NCBI GenBank assembly: GCA_030656615.1
Contig: JAUSOY010000063.1
Span: 1-64,000, forward strand
Length of the DNA stretch: 64,000 bases
DNA from: Bacteroidales bacterium
Lineage (GTDB): Bacteria > Bacteroidota > Bacteroidia > Bacteroidales > TTA-H9
Direction of reading: 5' to 3'
In this document: piece by piece, positions 16,707 to 25,700 of the stretch
Numbering within the stretch: position 1 is the stretch's first letter
Layout of the letters: each line of letters opens with the position of its first letter
Translations under genes and position numbers: made by a program
Notes under the pieces: generated by a model
Told to the model about the DNA's origin: nothing
The model's database searches: none
Seen by the model: only the letters and a program-made list of their open reading frames with translations

Positions 16707-16865
16707 TTACAGTACTAATATTTCTCGTGTGGCAAAGGCATTTGAATTCGGTGGAAAAAATACCCAAAAACCTCTACTAACATTACTTATGCCATACGAA
16801 AAAACCACCTGACTAAGCGTCAAAACAGAAAGCAAAAGAATCCATATACGAAATAGTATTTTCAT
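16707..16865 (-). CDS. Short ORF with a signal-peptide-like N-terminus (52 aa)
   Basis: Translates to 52 residues: MKILFRIWILLLSVLTLSQ, then VVFSYGISNVSRGFWVFF and a tail ending REILVL. The N-terminus has the charged, hydrophobic and polar regions of a signal peptide and would leave about 30 mature residues. It sits between the 3' end of the GT-C gene and the Nramp gene on the same strand. It could be a small secreted peptide or the surviving 5' end of a decayed exported protein gene. No family recognised. Confidence 0.35.
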   Translation of the reverse strand: MKILFRIWILLLSVLTLSQVVFSYGISNVSRGFWVFFPPNSNAFATREILVL

Positions 16866-16945
16866 TGGCTAGTTTACTATTTTCAACGAAACAAATAATA
16901 GTTTTCTACAATGTGATCGCATTAACCAAACTTCAAAAAAACATT

Positions 16946-18754
16946 TCAATTTTTCACAAATTCCCAAACACTCACCTTTGCAAGATGAACCCGGATTGGT
17001 TTTTTGTTTTTATTCAGAATATAGGCCACCACAGAATACGCTTCATTCGGAAGATTTACAAGACTAATTGAATAAGAATAATCTGGAAGAGGCTTTTTTG
17101 ATAGCCAATCGAGCTCAATGCGGTCGTAACGCAATGCATTATGCAAGGAATCCCAAACCGTTACCACGAAAGTTGCATTCAACGGTTCTTCCGTAGGATC
17201 AATGCGAAAATCAAATCCGAAAATCAGGGATTTATTACGGCAGTTGATAATTGTATCCTTCTGAATACTAATAAACTCATTGGATGTTTCTATCGTCTTT
17301 TCAATGGATGTTTTTTCAAACAACAGACGCCTTTCCAATCGGGGAACTCTTTGCATCATCTTGAGCTTTGAATGCTTATCGCTTCCGATGGTTTTGTAAT
17401 TATCAAAATAGCCGGGCGTTCTTTCTGCCTCAGCAATTCCCAACAATATATAATCGTCGGTATTATTTGGATAATTTGCCGAATTTATGAGGTTAAGACC
17501 GGGTGCCACATTTTTTACGCGGTAACTCCAGCCCTGTTCATAGATTTTATAGCCTGTAATCGTGATGTTTCCAAGAGAAATATCACCCGAAGTCTTGGCA
17601 ACAATTTCTGGAAAGGAATCAGGAAATCGCTCATAACGCCAATGAAAAGCATATTCAAAATTGGCATAAGTCGCAAAATTAATTATTACAAAAATAAAAG
17701 GCAGCACCAGGTATTGCATCACTTTTTTACCTGTAGCCTGAGCCGTAAAAAACACAAAACCAACAAAATAAGGGTATAAAAACAAGGAAGCCCGATCCTC
17801 TGGATAATTCACTTTAAACAGAAAGTGAAGCAAAATAAAGGATAATAAAGAGCCCATTAACAATGCTGGAAACAATGTAAAAGATGGTTCGAAGGACTGA
17901 TGAAAACCCTTTACAAAATACAGATACAGAAAAACCCCCAACGTTATACCGAACAAACCGACTATGCACCAAATCAAAATAATGTTGGATGAAAGAAACA
18001 GCATCAGACTCTGAGTTATCAGAACTGCATTAAAAAACCCACTTTCCCCACCATAGTATAACTTACCGATTCCTTTCAGCATCAGACTGTAACGAATAGC
18101 AATAAGATAAACGACCACCAATATCAAAAACGAAACCCGGAAAATATTTTCTGGTATCGTCGCTTTCCGGTCTTTGTTGATGATACGCAGCATGAGAATG
18201 TATATGATGATGATAGCTACCGATGGAAGAAGCGTTAGATTTGCCATTACAGCCAAGGCCAGTGATAAAAATGCCAGCGACAGGCAATGCAACTTACGGC
18301 TATTTGCATACTCGAAAATCATCCACAGAGTAAACAGAAGAAAAGCCATCGACATGCCATACCCCCGGGCAACAGCAAAAAAATCCGTAAAACCATGAGC
18401 AAAAAACAAACTTAACACAAAACCGATGCGCAACATCCGATTATCCATAAAACGCGAAAGTCGGATTACAGAAACGAGGAAAAGGATGGACGCTAAAACA
18501 TTGGGCAAGCGCAGGCTCCAAACCGAATCACCAAACAGGTGATAGGAAATCCACATACCGAAGGAATTCAGAAAATGGTTATTCGCATCCGGATATGCTT
18601 TCCAGGGAATAAAATTACCCGATTGCACATAAATAGTAAATGTCGACACTTCGTCCTGCAATATTGGTACAAAAACCGACCGCAATGCGATAAAAACAAA
18701 AAGCAGTGCCGCACACAAATAAAACCAGGTTTCTTCCTTTTTGATGGTATACAT
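16946..18754 (-). CDS. GT-C-type membrane glycosyltransferase-like protein
   Basis: 602 residues. The first about 400 contain ten or more membrane segments. The first periplasmic loop has LQDEV with the Asp34-Glu35 pair, and the next loop has NNHFLNSFGMWISYHLFG, matching the layout of PMT/ArnT-like (GT39/GT83) enzymes that use polyprenyl-linked sugars. The C-terminal about 200 residues are soluble and beta-rich and presumably periplasmic. It likely transfers a sugar to a lipid or protein at the periplasmic face; donor and acceptor are unknown. No glycan gene cluster surrounds it. Confidence 0.72.
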   Translation of the reverse strand: MYTIKKEETWFYLCAALLFVFIALRSVFVPILQDEVSTFTIYVQSGNFIPWKAYPDANNHFLNSFGMWISYHLFGDSVWSLRLPNVLASILFLVSVIRLSRFMDNRMLRIGFVLSLFFAHGFTDFFAVARGYGMSMAFLLFTLWMIFEYANSRKLHCLSLAFLSLALAVMANLTLLPSVAIIIIYILMLRIINKDRKATIPENIFRVSFLILVVVYLIAIRYSLMLKGIGKLYYGGESGFFNAVLITQSLMLFLSSNIILIWCIVGLFGITLGVFLYLYFVKGFHQSFEPSFTLFPALLMGSLLSFILLHFLFKVNYPEDRASLFLYPYFVGFVFFTAQATGKKVMQYLVLPFIFVIINFATYANFEYAFHWRYERFPDSFPEIVAKTSGDISLGNITITGYKIYEQGWSYRVKNVAPGLNLINSANYPNNTDDYILLGIAEAERTPGYFDNYKTIGSDKHSKLKMMQRVPRLERRLLFEKTSIEKTIETSNEFISIQKDTIINCRNKSLIFGFDFRIDPTEEPLNATFVVTVWDSLHNALRYDRIELDWLSKKPLPDYSYSISLVNLPNEAYSVVAYILNKNKKPIRVHLAKVSVWEFVKN

Positions 18755-18957
18755 AGTCCGGACGAATTTATAAGCAAATCTAAGAAAACTTCATATTGCA
18801 TGTTGCTGTTTTAAATTTATTCCGAACGATATTCCAAGCACATAAATAATTAAAGAAAACTATAGAAATTCAAGCGTTTTTTAAACTGATAAAAACCGGG
18901 AAGAATTATTACGAAAAATATCAAAGAATGAATTCAAACTCCGACAAAAACTATTCC

Positions 18958-18988
18958 TTGAAATTAGTTCACTTCAGCGCTACCTTTG
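18958..18988 (+). promoter_or_regulatory. Well-formed Bacteroidota promoter
   Basis: TTG (18958-18960), 20 bases, then TACCTTTG (18981-18988) matches the Bacteroidota -33/-7 layout, with the ATG at 19005 about 14 bases after the expected transcript start. It supports the start chosen for the beta-helix protein. Confidence 0.7.
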
Positions 18989-19004
18989 TATATTAACAGA
19001 TGAT

Positions 19005-20816
19005 ATGCCGATAATACGCTACAAAATACTCACCCTGTGCTTACTTATTCCGGTTTTGAGTTTTTCACAGACTCTGTTTACAGGAATTTTGCCCGATAGT
19101 TTGCAAGCCGATTGGCAAAGAGCCGGAGCCGAATCGTTCTTCGGATACCCGGGTTACCGCATCGAAGTAAAAGACTTTGGTGCCACAGGCAATGGAATCT
19201 CCGACGATACACAGGCATTTATAAACGCCATCCTTTCGTTGGGAGGAAATGCCGGAGTCATACTCATTGCAGAAGGCGATTATCTGATTTCTTCTACCTT
19301 AAATATCCCTTCCAATGTCATTCTCAAAGGAGAAGCTGCTGGTAAAAGTAACTTACTATTTAATCTGGGGAATCAGCCCATCGATTGCATTACGATGTCC
19401 GGTTATGCAGCAGGAGACTTTTACCCACTTCAGGGTGCTTATGACAAAAACAGTTCTTATGTACTTAGCTCACAAAATGTAGATTTTGAAGCGGGTAACC
19501 TCATCGAATTACGTCAGGAAAATGGCAGCTGGAACACACAACCGGCTACCTGGGCCGATTATTCGGTGGGGCAAATGATACGCATACAGTCAGTATCGTC
19601 CGACACTTTGTTTCTTGAAACTCCATTACGGATTCAATATTACGCTTCCTTACACCCCGAAATCCGAAAAATCGAACCCATTCAAAATACAGCCCTTGAA
19701 TGTTTTAGCATTAAACGCATTGATAATCCAACGGATGGAGGAGGTTACAACATCGGCATCCATCTGGCAGCGGCATGCAGAATTTTGGGCGTGCATTCCG
19801 AAAAAAGCAATGCCAGCCATATACACCTCAACTCTTGTCATAGCTTGCGCATCGAAGGTTGCTATTTCTACGATGCATTTCAGTTTGATGGAACAGCCAC
19901 CCGTGGATATGGCGTCACCCTTTCGATGCATACCGGTGAATGTCTGATTCAGGATAATATTTTTAGAAAGCTGCGGCATGCCATGAGTGTAAAAACAGGC
20001 TCAAACGGTAACGTTATTGGGTACAATTACAGCATAGAACCTTACCGTAGTGAATTAATACACGATTTCTCCGGTGATATTTCTTTGCATGGTCATTACG
20101 CATACGCCAATTTGTTCGAATCAAATATTTGCCAGAATATAATAATTGATCACTATTGGGGTCCAACTGGTCCCGCTAATGCATTTTTCAGAAACCGAGC
20201 TGAACTTTACGGAATCATTATGACAACTCCCACGGGCGCTGCCTCAAATGGTCAAATTTTCTGTGGAAACGAGATTACCCGCAATCAATTGGGCTACGGC
20301 CAATTTACCCTGACCGGTGCACAGCATTTCAGCTATGGAAATAATAAACTGGGACTTAGTGTTCCTCCAGGCACCTCCGATTTATCCGATACTACTTGGT
20401 ATTTGCAAAATCCGATCTTTTGGAATCTTAGCTATCCTTTGCCCTCCGTTGGATATCCTAATGCCCTCAATACCGGAAGCATTCCTGCCCGCGAACGCTA
20501 TTTAGCAGGAGGCGAACTATGCATTTGTCCGGATATTAATACAGCGATTCCAGAGAATAACAGCCCGAAAAACCGTAATTATATTCAGTCAATTTTTTTA
20601 AATAATACGGTTTTGAATTTCCAACTCAATAATCGTCATGAAGAAGTTCTCAACATAAAAGTTTATAACATCCTTGGTCAAACCTTGATAAAGCAGAAGA
20701 CGAAAGAATGCATATTAAAAATTTCAATGCCCGATAAATCAAGAGGCACCCTGTATATTATAGAAGTCAGAGGAAAAGATGGCCGAGATATCCGAAAACT
20801 GAAGACAATCCGTTAA
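19005..20816 (+). CDS. Secreted beta-helix (pectate-lyase superfamily) protein, T9SS type A cargo
   Basis: 603 residues. Signal peptide (1-22, ending LSFSQ); then VKDFGATGNGISDDTQAF near 54-71, the hallmark of the Pectate_lyase_3/GH28-like N-terminal beta-helix domain; a right-handed beta-helix to about 480; and a T9SS type A sorting domain in the last about 80 residues (VYNILGQTLIKQ, then ending KLKTIR). It should pass the outer membrane through T9SS and act on, or bind, a polysaccharide. Acidic catalytic residues cannot be assigned by eye, so substrate is open. A strong promoter precedes it. Confidence 0.82.
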   Translation: MPIIRYKILTLCLLIPVLSFSQTLFTGILPDSLQADWQRAGAESFFGYPGYRIEVKDFGATGNGISDDTQAFINAILSLGGNAGVILIAEGDYLISSTLNIPSNVILKGEAAGKSNLLFNLGNQPIDCITMSGYAAGDFYPLQGAYDKNSSYVLSSQNVDFEAGNLIELRQENGSWNTQPATWADYSVGQMIRIQSVSSDTLFLETPLRIQYYASLHPEIRKIEPIQNTALECFSIKRIDNPTDGGGYNIGIHLAAACRILGVHSEKSNASHIHLNSCHSLRIEGCYFYDAFQFDGTATRGYGVTLSMHTGECLIQDNIFRKLRHAMSVKTGSNGNVIGYNYSIEPYRSELIHDFSGDISLHGHYAYANLFESNICQNIIIDHYWGPTGPANAFFRNRAELYGIIMTTPTGAASNGQIFCGNEITRNQLGYGQFTLTGAQHFSYGNNKLGLSVPPGTSDLSDTTWYLQNPIFWNLSYPLPSVGYPNALNTGSIPARERYLAGGELCICPDINTAIPENNSPKNRNYIQSIFLNNTVLNFQLNNRHEEVLNIKVYNILGQTLIKQKTKECILKISMPDKSRGTLYIIEVRGKDGRDIRKLKTIR

Positions 20817-20906
20817 TCGCATAATTCCATCCCTTTAACAAATCAATCTCAACAAAATCAGAATTATAAGTGTTGATAGAATAGAATCTTTAATCTTTAT
20901 TATTCC

Positions 20907-23147
20907 GTGAAATTCATTCTATCCTTCCTTATCCTGTTTATCCTTACTCATAATTCATATTCCCAGCAGCCAACCTGGGTAAATCCAAAGCCTTTTGGAA
21001 ATGAAATCAATGATATTGAGTTTTTTGACCAATGGAGGGGTTTAATGGCCGGGGAAATGGGAGCAATCGCATACACTCCCGACGGTGGCGACACCTGGAC
21101 AGCAATTAATTCGGGAACTTTTCACGAATTAAAACAAATCAGTCGCACCGGAATGCTATCCGCCACCATTATGGCCGATACCTTTTTAATCAGAAGCATT
21201 GACGGCGGGCAAAGCTGGCAGACTCTTCTTCAACTGACATCAGACCTAAAGTTTATAAAACTTTCAATGCTGAATGCTCAGCAGGGATGGGCAATTTGTC
21301 AGTATAAAAACTCACCATCCATTTATAAAATCCTCCGGACAAGCAACGGATGGACAAATCATGAAATTCTAGATATTGTCATCACCCCAGTCATTGATAT
21401 CGCTTTTTTTGATAATTCGAATGGTGTTTTGGTAAGCGATCATAGAATTTATATCACACAGAACGGAGGAAATACATTCACCCTTTCCGAAGATTTTACT
21501 GGGGATTATACCATAAATAGTCTGTCATTTGCAGGAAATCAGACCCTTTATACCGGAGGATATTATCAAATAACAAGTCCAAGCGTGCGAAAAGTTTCAA
21601 GAATCCTCAAAACCATTGATGGAGGACTTAGTTGGATAGATGCCGGATTGCCTGTAGAAATGGGAAATTGCAGTTCAATAATAAGGATAAAATCGATGCT
21701 CGAAAACCGCGTCGTGGCGGGTGCTGTGGAAGACTCTGCCTGTGGAAGCGGAAACAAGTGGCCTGTTTTTATCAGTACGGATGGAGGAAGTAATTGGACA
21801 ATTGGCAAGATTTCCCCTTCCAATTTGAATCAATATGGTCATATTAAAAATTTGGGAGTAATCAGCCTCAGCCTCAGCGGGAGAATTTGGGTTTATGAAA
21901 ATGAAAACTACCATTCAAAAGCATATTCCGATGATTATGAAAATTTTGTTTTTCAGGATGAATTGGTTAGTAATGAACTGAGGGATATGTATTTTGGGAA
22001 TGGAAAAGCCTACGCCATTTTAGGTAATAATGTTGATTATATCGCCGAAAGCATGGACGGAGGTTTTACCTGGGACACTGTAAGCCAAAATGTTGTAGCA
22101 GAAGGCTTACAAAAAATCGCTTTTGCCGGCCAGGATTTCGGTTTGGCATGCGGAATTCATTCAAGTCTCATAATCTCTCCATTATTGGGGCAATGGACAA
22201 AATTTGAACACCTCAGTCCATCCTTCGATAAACTGGAAGCGCTAAGTTATCCATACAACACAAGGGCCTACCGCCTCATCAGCGGATATTATCAGCTAAG
22301 TCAATCACGAATTAAAAAAATACAGTTTTCGACCAATAACGGTCGAAGTTGGAATAATGCAGTGTTGCCAGACGATCGCATCAATCAGATGCAATTTATC
22401 AATATAAATACAGGATACCTTTTTGGAGGTGATTCCACAACGAGCTCAGGTGGGTATTATCGCACAGAAACAGGAGGAATGAACTGGATGTTTCACGCTT
22501 TGGATAAACCGGAATTATTGGATGGACAAATGCTGAACGACAGTCTTGGTTTTATTCTCATCAAAAATACTCCCCAAGAAATCTATCGTTTGAAACGAAA
22601 AACCAGCGGTGATGAGCTACAACTAATGTATACGACTGAATGGAATGAGAAAATTTCTGATTTTGGTTTTACGGATGATCATTCCGGATACGTTCTACTT
22701 ACCAATGCCGATTCATCATTCATTCTTCAAACTATCAATGCGGGTCAAAACTGGATAAAGTTTGGGCCATACCCATTAATACGCGGAATAAAAATTATGT
22801 ACGAATTGAATGGATTTGCCTGGGGAAAAAACAATCAATTAATAAGTCTGGGAAATGGTTTCCCGGTTTTTCTTCCAGCCATCACCGGAAAAAATCTATC
22901 CTTCGAACTATGGCCCAATCCGGTCAAGGACGAATTGAAAATACACATTAATAACCTCCGTTTATCAAACTCGTATCAAATACATCTGAATTCGGTTGAC
23001 GGCCGATTACTGGAATCACTCCAGCTACGTCCGGCCGATTTAAGCCATACTGTTAAAATGTCCGTCTCAGAACTTTTACCAGGAATGTATTTCGTAAATC
23101 TCATCAGTGGAAATGAAATTGTAACGAAAAAATTTATTAAGCGATAA
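20907..23147 (+). CDS. Secreted YCF48/BNR-like beta-propeller protein, T9SS type A cargo
   Basis: 746 residues starting at a GTG (MKFILSFLILFILTHNSYSQQ as signal peptide). The body has many repeats of the YCF48/sialidase-BNR type: GGDTWTAINSG, GGQSWQTLL, GGLSWIDAG, GGSNWTIG, GGFTWDTVSQ, AGQNWIKFG, indicating one or two beta-propellers. The end is a type A T9SS sorting domain (FELWPNPVKDELKI, then GMYFVNL and KKFIKR). In Bacteroidota such proteins are surface or released factors of unknown binding specificity. It lies 90 bases after the beta-helix gene with no clear terminator between. Confidence 0.82.
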   Translation: MKFILSFLILFILTHNSYSQQPTWVNPKPFGNEINDIEFFDQWRGLMAGEMGAIAYTPDGGDTWTAINSGTFHELKQISRTGMLSATIMADTFLIRSIDGGQSWQTLLQLTSDLKFIKLSMLNAQQGWAICQYKNSPSIYKILRTSNGWTNHEILDIVITPVIDIAFFDNSNGVLVSDHRIYITQNGGNTFTLSEDFTGDYTINSLSFAGNQTLYTGGYYQITSPSVRKVSRILKTIDGGLSWIDAGLPVEMGNCSSIIRIKSMLENRVVAGAVEDSACGSGNKWPVFISTDGGSNWTIGKISPSNLNQYGHIKNLGVISLSLSGRIWVYENENYHSKAYSDDYENFVFQDELVSNELRDMYFGNGKAYAILGNNVDYIAESMDGGFTWDTVSQNVVAEGLQKIAFAGQDFGLACGIHSSLIISPLLGQWTKFEHLSPSFDKLEALSYPYNTRAYRLISGYYQLSQSRIKKIQFSTNNGRSWNNAVLPDDRINQMQFININTGYLFGGDSTTSSGGYYRTETGGMNWMFHALDKPELLDGQMLNDSLGFILIKNTPQEIYRLKRKTSGDELQLMYTTEWNEKISDFGFTDDHSGYVLLTNADSSFILQTINAGQNWIKFGPYPLIRGIKIMYELNGFAWGKNNQLISLGNGFPVFLPAITGKNLSFELWPNPVKDELKIHINNLRLSNSYQIHLNSVDGRLLESLQLRPADLSHTVKMSVSELLPGMYFVNLISGNEIVTKKFIKR

Positions 23148-23215
23148 GCAAAATTAAATCATTATTAAAAAACTGATTTGCAGAGTATTCAAATTTAGAA
23201 ATATTTTTATAGCGC

Positions 23216-23248
23216 TTGTATAAATCATCAAAAAGCGATGTACATTTG
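23216..23248 (+). promoter_or_regulatory. Bacteroidota promoter overlapping the start of a small ORF
   Basis: TTG (23216-23218), 22 bases, then TACATTTG (23241-23248). The ATG at 23238 lies upstream of the predicted transcript start, so if this promoter is used, translation must begin at the in-frame GTG at 23253 or later. Confidence 0.5.
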
Positions 23249-23627
23249 CCGTGTGAATCGTCGTAAAAAATATCGCCTTATACAGTCAATTTTTATTTTA
23301 ATAATGGCTGTTTGTTTTGGTTCTTTTTCGAGGGCTGAAATAAAGGCTAATGCATTCACAAATATCAGTACAGGGGAACAACAAATACTGGAACAGGAGC
23401 ATAATTTTGTACCTGCTTTTGCGGAACATGTTCCGTATATTCAGTTATCCAACATCAGCCTGTTATATAAACTACCCGTCGGTAAAAAACTAAAACAACT
23501 TCATCGGTTGATTCTTATTGATGAAGGCAGGTTTTTGCGTTTTGGCCGAATTCTTTTCCAATCCGGATTCATTCTCCCATCAATACAAAGTATTCGGGAG
23601 TTTTATGTCTTTCACGCTTTTTGGTAG
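23238..23627 (+). CDS. Small unrecognised protein with N-terminal hydrophobic segment
   Basis: Up to 129 residues, basic at the start (NRRKKYR) followed by IQSIFILIMAVCFGSF, which looks like a signal peptide or anchor. The rest has no family features. The best promoter overlaps the first ATG, so the true start is probably the GTG at 23253 (leaderless) or a later codon. Another frame overlaps its 3' end (23518-23724), and a frameshifted or decayed gene is possible. Low certainty. Confidence 0.35.
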   Translation: MYICRVNRRKKYRLIQSIFILIMAVCFGSFSRAEIKANAFTNISTGEQQILEQEHNFVPAFAEHVPYIQLSNISLLYKLPVGKKLKQLHRLILIDEGRFLRFGRILFQSGFILPSIQSIREFYVFHAFW

Positions 23628-23743
23628 AATCATACAATTCATAGTTATTTGGATCGGGTGTTATACGCCTGATTATCTGCTGCATTCAAGATATAAATCA
23701 TGCATGCCACGCAAATTGTATTAATTCACTAAAAAAAATAAAA

Positions 23744-24238
23744 ATGGATTCGTCAACCACTATAGTTGGTATTATTCTCCTATTAATAAGCATTTTACCT
23801 GTTGCTTTAATTAAAATAGCGGGGAATAAAAAACAAAAGAAACTAAAACTGGCATTTATTGAAAATGCCCTTACACAAGATGTTCATATAAACCAATGTG
23901 ATATTTGGGAAGAAAAAGCCATCGGAATGGATCCCAATAAGGCATTGCTGATTTATCAGAATACGAATGGAACAAGAAAAGACTTATTGGTTGATATTAA
24001 GCAAATAAAGGCTTGTAAAAGCATGGAAAATATCCGCCAACCAATGTCCCAAAATCCCTCCGACCGCTTTGTCGAACAAATTTTTTTGGAAGTTCAATTA
24101 TCAAATTCCAAATCCATTAATCTGGAATTTTTCAATTCGCAATCGGGTCTTTTACCCAATGGCGAAAAAAAGCTTTGCGAAAAGTGGGCTGGGATTCTAA
24201 ATACAGAAATCGTTAAGGTCCCTGCCGCTATGCGGTAA
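23744..24238 (+). CDS. Unrecognised membrane-anchored protein
   Basis: 164 residues. One N-terminal membrane segment (IVGIILLLISILPVALIKIAG, about 8-28) is followed by a basic KKQKKLK stretch and a soluble domain of about 125 residues with mixed alpha/beta pattern (DPNKALLIYQN, LLVDIKQIKACKS). No family recognised. Orientation suggests a single-span anchor with the domain in the cytoplasm (positive-inside rule). A clear terminator follows at 24261-24297, so the gene ends a transcription unit. Confidence 0.6.
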   Translation: MDSSTTIVGIILLLISILPVALIKIAGNKKQKKLKLAFIENALTQDVHINQCDIWEEKAIGMDPNKALLIYQNTNGTRKDLLVDIKQIKACKSMENIRQPMSQNPSDRFVEQIFLEVQLSNSKSINLEFFNSQSGLLPNGEKKLCEKWAGILNTEIVKVPAAMR

Positions 24239-24260
24239 TGTATGTTGTGTTTTTTCTTTC

Positions 24261-24297
24261 AGCCCCGGTATCCTGGAATTCCGGGGCTGCTTTTTTT
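24261..24297 (+). terminator. Rho-independent terminator
   Basis: Stem AGCCCCGG/CCGGGGCT (24261-24268 and 24281-24288) followed by GC and a run of seven T. It terminates the plus-strand gene at 23744; on the opposite strand no T-run follows, so it acts in one direction. The stop of the facing cysteate-synthase gene lies inside the T-run. Confidence 0.85.
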
Positions 24298-25591
24298 ACC
24301 ATTTCAAGGTCGAAACCCCTGCCTTTATTTCATCCACTGGAGCATCGTTTTCAAAAATCAAATCGGGCAACAAATAAAATAAACTTTTATCCATTTTAAA
24401 ACGCTGCTCCCCTCCTCCTGTAATATTAAGCATGATGCACGAGCCGGGCTCCACCTCTTTCGATTCGACAGAGTGCTTTAACGATGCAACGGCAACTGCC
24501 GCGGCTGGATGAATATCTATTCCTTCGGTTTGCAAGAACAAGTCGGAGGCCACTGCGGCTTCCTGATTACTAACCGCATACATTTGACCTTTTGAATCTG
24601 TAAGAGCATCAAACAATCCACCTATCAGCGAATATGGCGGACGTCTATTGGATAATACCTTTGCACAAATTTCGGAAGCATGTGAACGTGCCAGTACATC
24701 ATCGTACGTAAACAATTCCCGCGAACCGGCCTTCCATGCTTCAAACATTGGCAGAAACGGATGGTTTTGTGAAATCATCAATTTCATTTTATGTGATCCA
24801 AAACCACCGGCCTCTATTAATCTCAGATTAGCTTCCCAGGCAGCAATAGCGCCTGTGCCACTTCCCACTGCCTGAAAATAAAATTCAGGAATTTGACCAA
24901 TAAAGTCTGCAGCAGAAAGAACGGTTGTGCCCATCCCATCACGTCGGGCGACATTTTTAGCTCCTCCCTCCGCAAAAAATCCATCAAATCCAACTACGAC
25001 ATTCGATAAATGAATTGCATCAAAATAATCACTTCCGGTCCGGGTAGCGATCAGTTTTACACACTTACTGATAGGGCGGTCAAACCAAAGGGCATCCAGA
25101 TTATCTTCCGGGACGCAAAGTAAGAGTGGAATATTATTATCGGAACATACGTGAGCGAATGCCCTTGCTGTATTTCCGGCAGAAGCTACAACCAAAACCT
25201 GAGATAAGTCTGGCCGTAGTCTGGCACAAACACTATAGGCTTCCATTTCTTTAAATGAACAGGTTGTCATTTGAGCATGACGTTCTGGCCAATATCCACT
25301 AAACGTTATAAATAATTTTCCCAAACCAAAATGGACCGCTAATGCTGAACTTTTATACGTTATTGGTGCAGAGGACCCATTCAGTTTTCGCGTAATAGGT
25401 AGCCAATCAGCAAACCGATACATTCCGTGCGATGCTGGTCCTGGTATAAATTTCTTTTGGCTATAAATTGCCCGAACTAAACCCGGAGCTTTTTCATCCG
25501 GAGCGTCAAGTATCCAACCGGTATCATCGAACTGTTTTCCGGAAGCTACCGACATTAGCCGGTATTGAGTAGAAGTATCTTTTATATCCAT
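24296..25591 (-). CDS. Cysteate-synthase-like PLP enzyme
   Basis: 431 residues from the ATG at 25591. Threonine-synthase-fold PLP enzyme: Lys114 in TCSFKEMEAY is the expected Schiff-base lysine, SAGNTARAF the substrate loop and GSGTGAIAAWE the phosphate-binding loop. The N-terminal signature (LVRAIY, YRFADWLPI, GSSAPITYKS, ITFSGYWPE) is the pattern I associate with cysteate synthases, which make L-cysteate from O-phosphoserine and sulfite. In Bacteroidota cysteate is the first intermediate of sulfonolipids (capnine). A promoter ending at 25615 supports this start rather than 25696. Threonine synthase is the alternative, less likely. Confidence 0.75.
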   Translation of the reverse strand: MDIKDTSTQYRLMSVASGKQFDDTGWILDAPDEKAPGLVRAIYSQKKFIPGPASHGMYRFADWLPITRKLNGSSAPITYKSSALAVHFGLGKLFITFSGYWPERHAQMTTCSFKEMEAYSVCARLRPDLSQVLVVASAGNTARAFAHVCSDNNIPLLLCVPEDNLDALWFDRPISKCVKLIATRTGSDYFDAIHLSNVVVGFDGFFAEGGAKNVARRDGMGTTVLSAADFIGQIPEFYFQAVGSGTGAIAAWEANLRLIEAGGFGSHKMKLMISQNHPFLPMFEAWKAGSRELFTYDDVLARSHASEICAKVLSNRRPPYSLIGGLFDALTDSKGQMYAVSNQEAAVASDLFLQTEGIDIHPAAAVAVASLKHSVESKEVEPGSCIMLNITGGGEQRFKMDKSLFYLLPDLIFENDAPVDEIKAGVSTLKW

Positions 25592-25614
25592 GAATGCTTG
25601 CAGCTTATTTGATA

Positions 25615-25644
25615 CAAAGGTAAAAAATGCGGGATTTCCGCCAA
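25615..25644 (-). promoter_or_regulatory. Promoter of the cysteate-synthase-like gene
   Basis: Minus strand: TTG (25642-25644), 19 bases, TACCTTTG (25615-25622); the expected transcript start is about 20 bases before the ATG at 25591. The spacer adjoins the rnpB terminator hairpin (25658-25688). Confidence 0.65.
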
Positions 25645-25654
25645 TAGTAAAAGA

Positions 25655-25688
25655 AATAACCCGGATCCACATAAATGAAGTCCGGGTT
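25655..25688 (-). terminator. Probable rnpB terminator
   Basis: Inverted repeat AACCCGGA (25658-25665) and TCCGGGTT (25681-25688) lies just past the rnpB 3' end; on the minus strand a T-rich stretch (ATTTCTTTTAC) follows the stem. Confidence 0.65.
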
Positions 25689-25700
25689 AAAATCAATAAA

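Noticed and set aside
23518-23724. 68-codon frame overlapping the end of the 23238 ORF
   Set aside because: No family features; considered as evidence for a frameshift, but no homologous full-length protein could be recognised to support it.
24296-25696. Longer form of the cysteate-synthase gene starting at 25696
   Set aside because: The extra 35 residues run through the promoter and the rnpB terminator and show no similarity to family N-termini.
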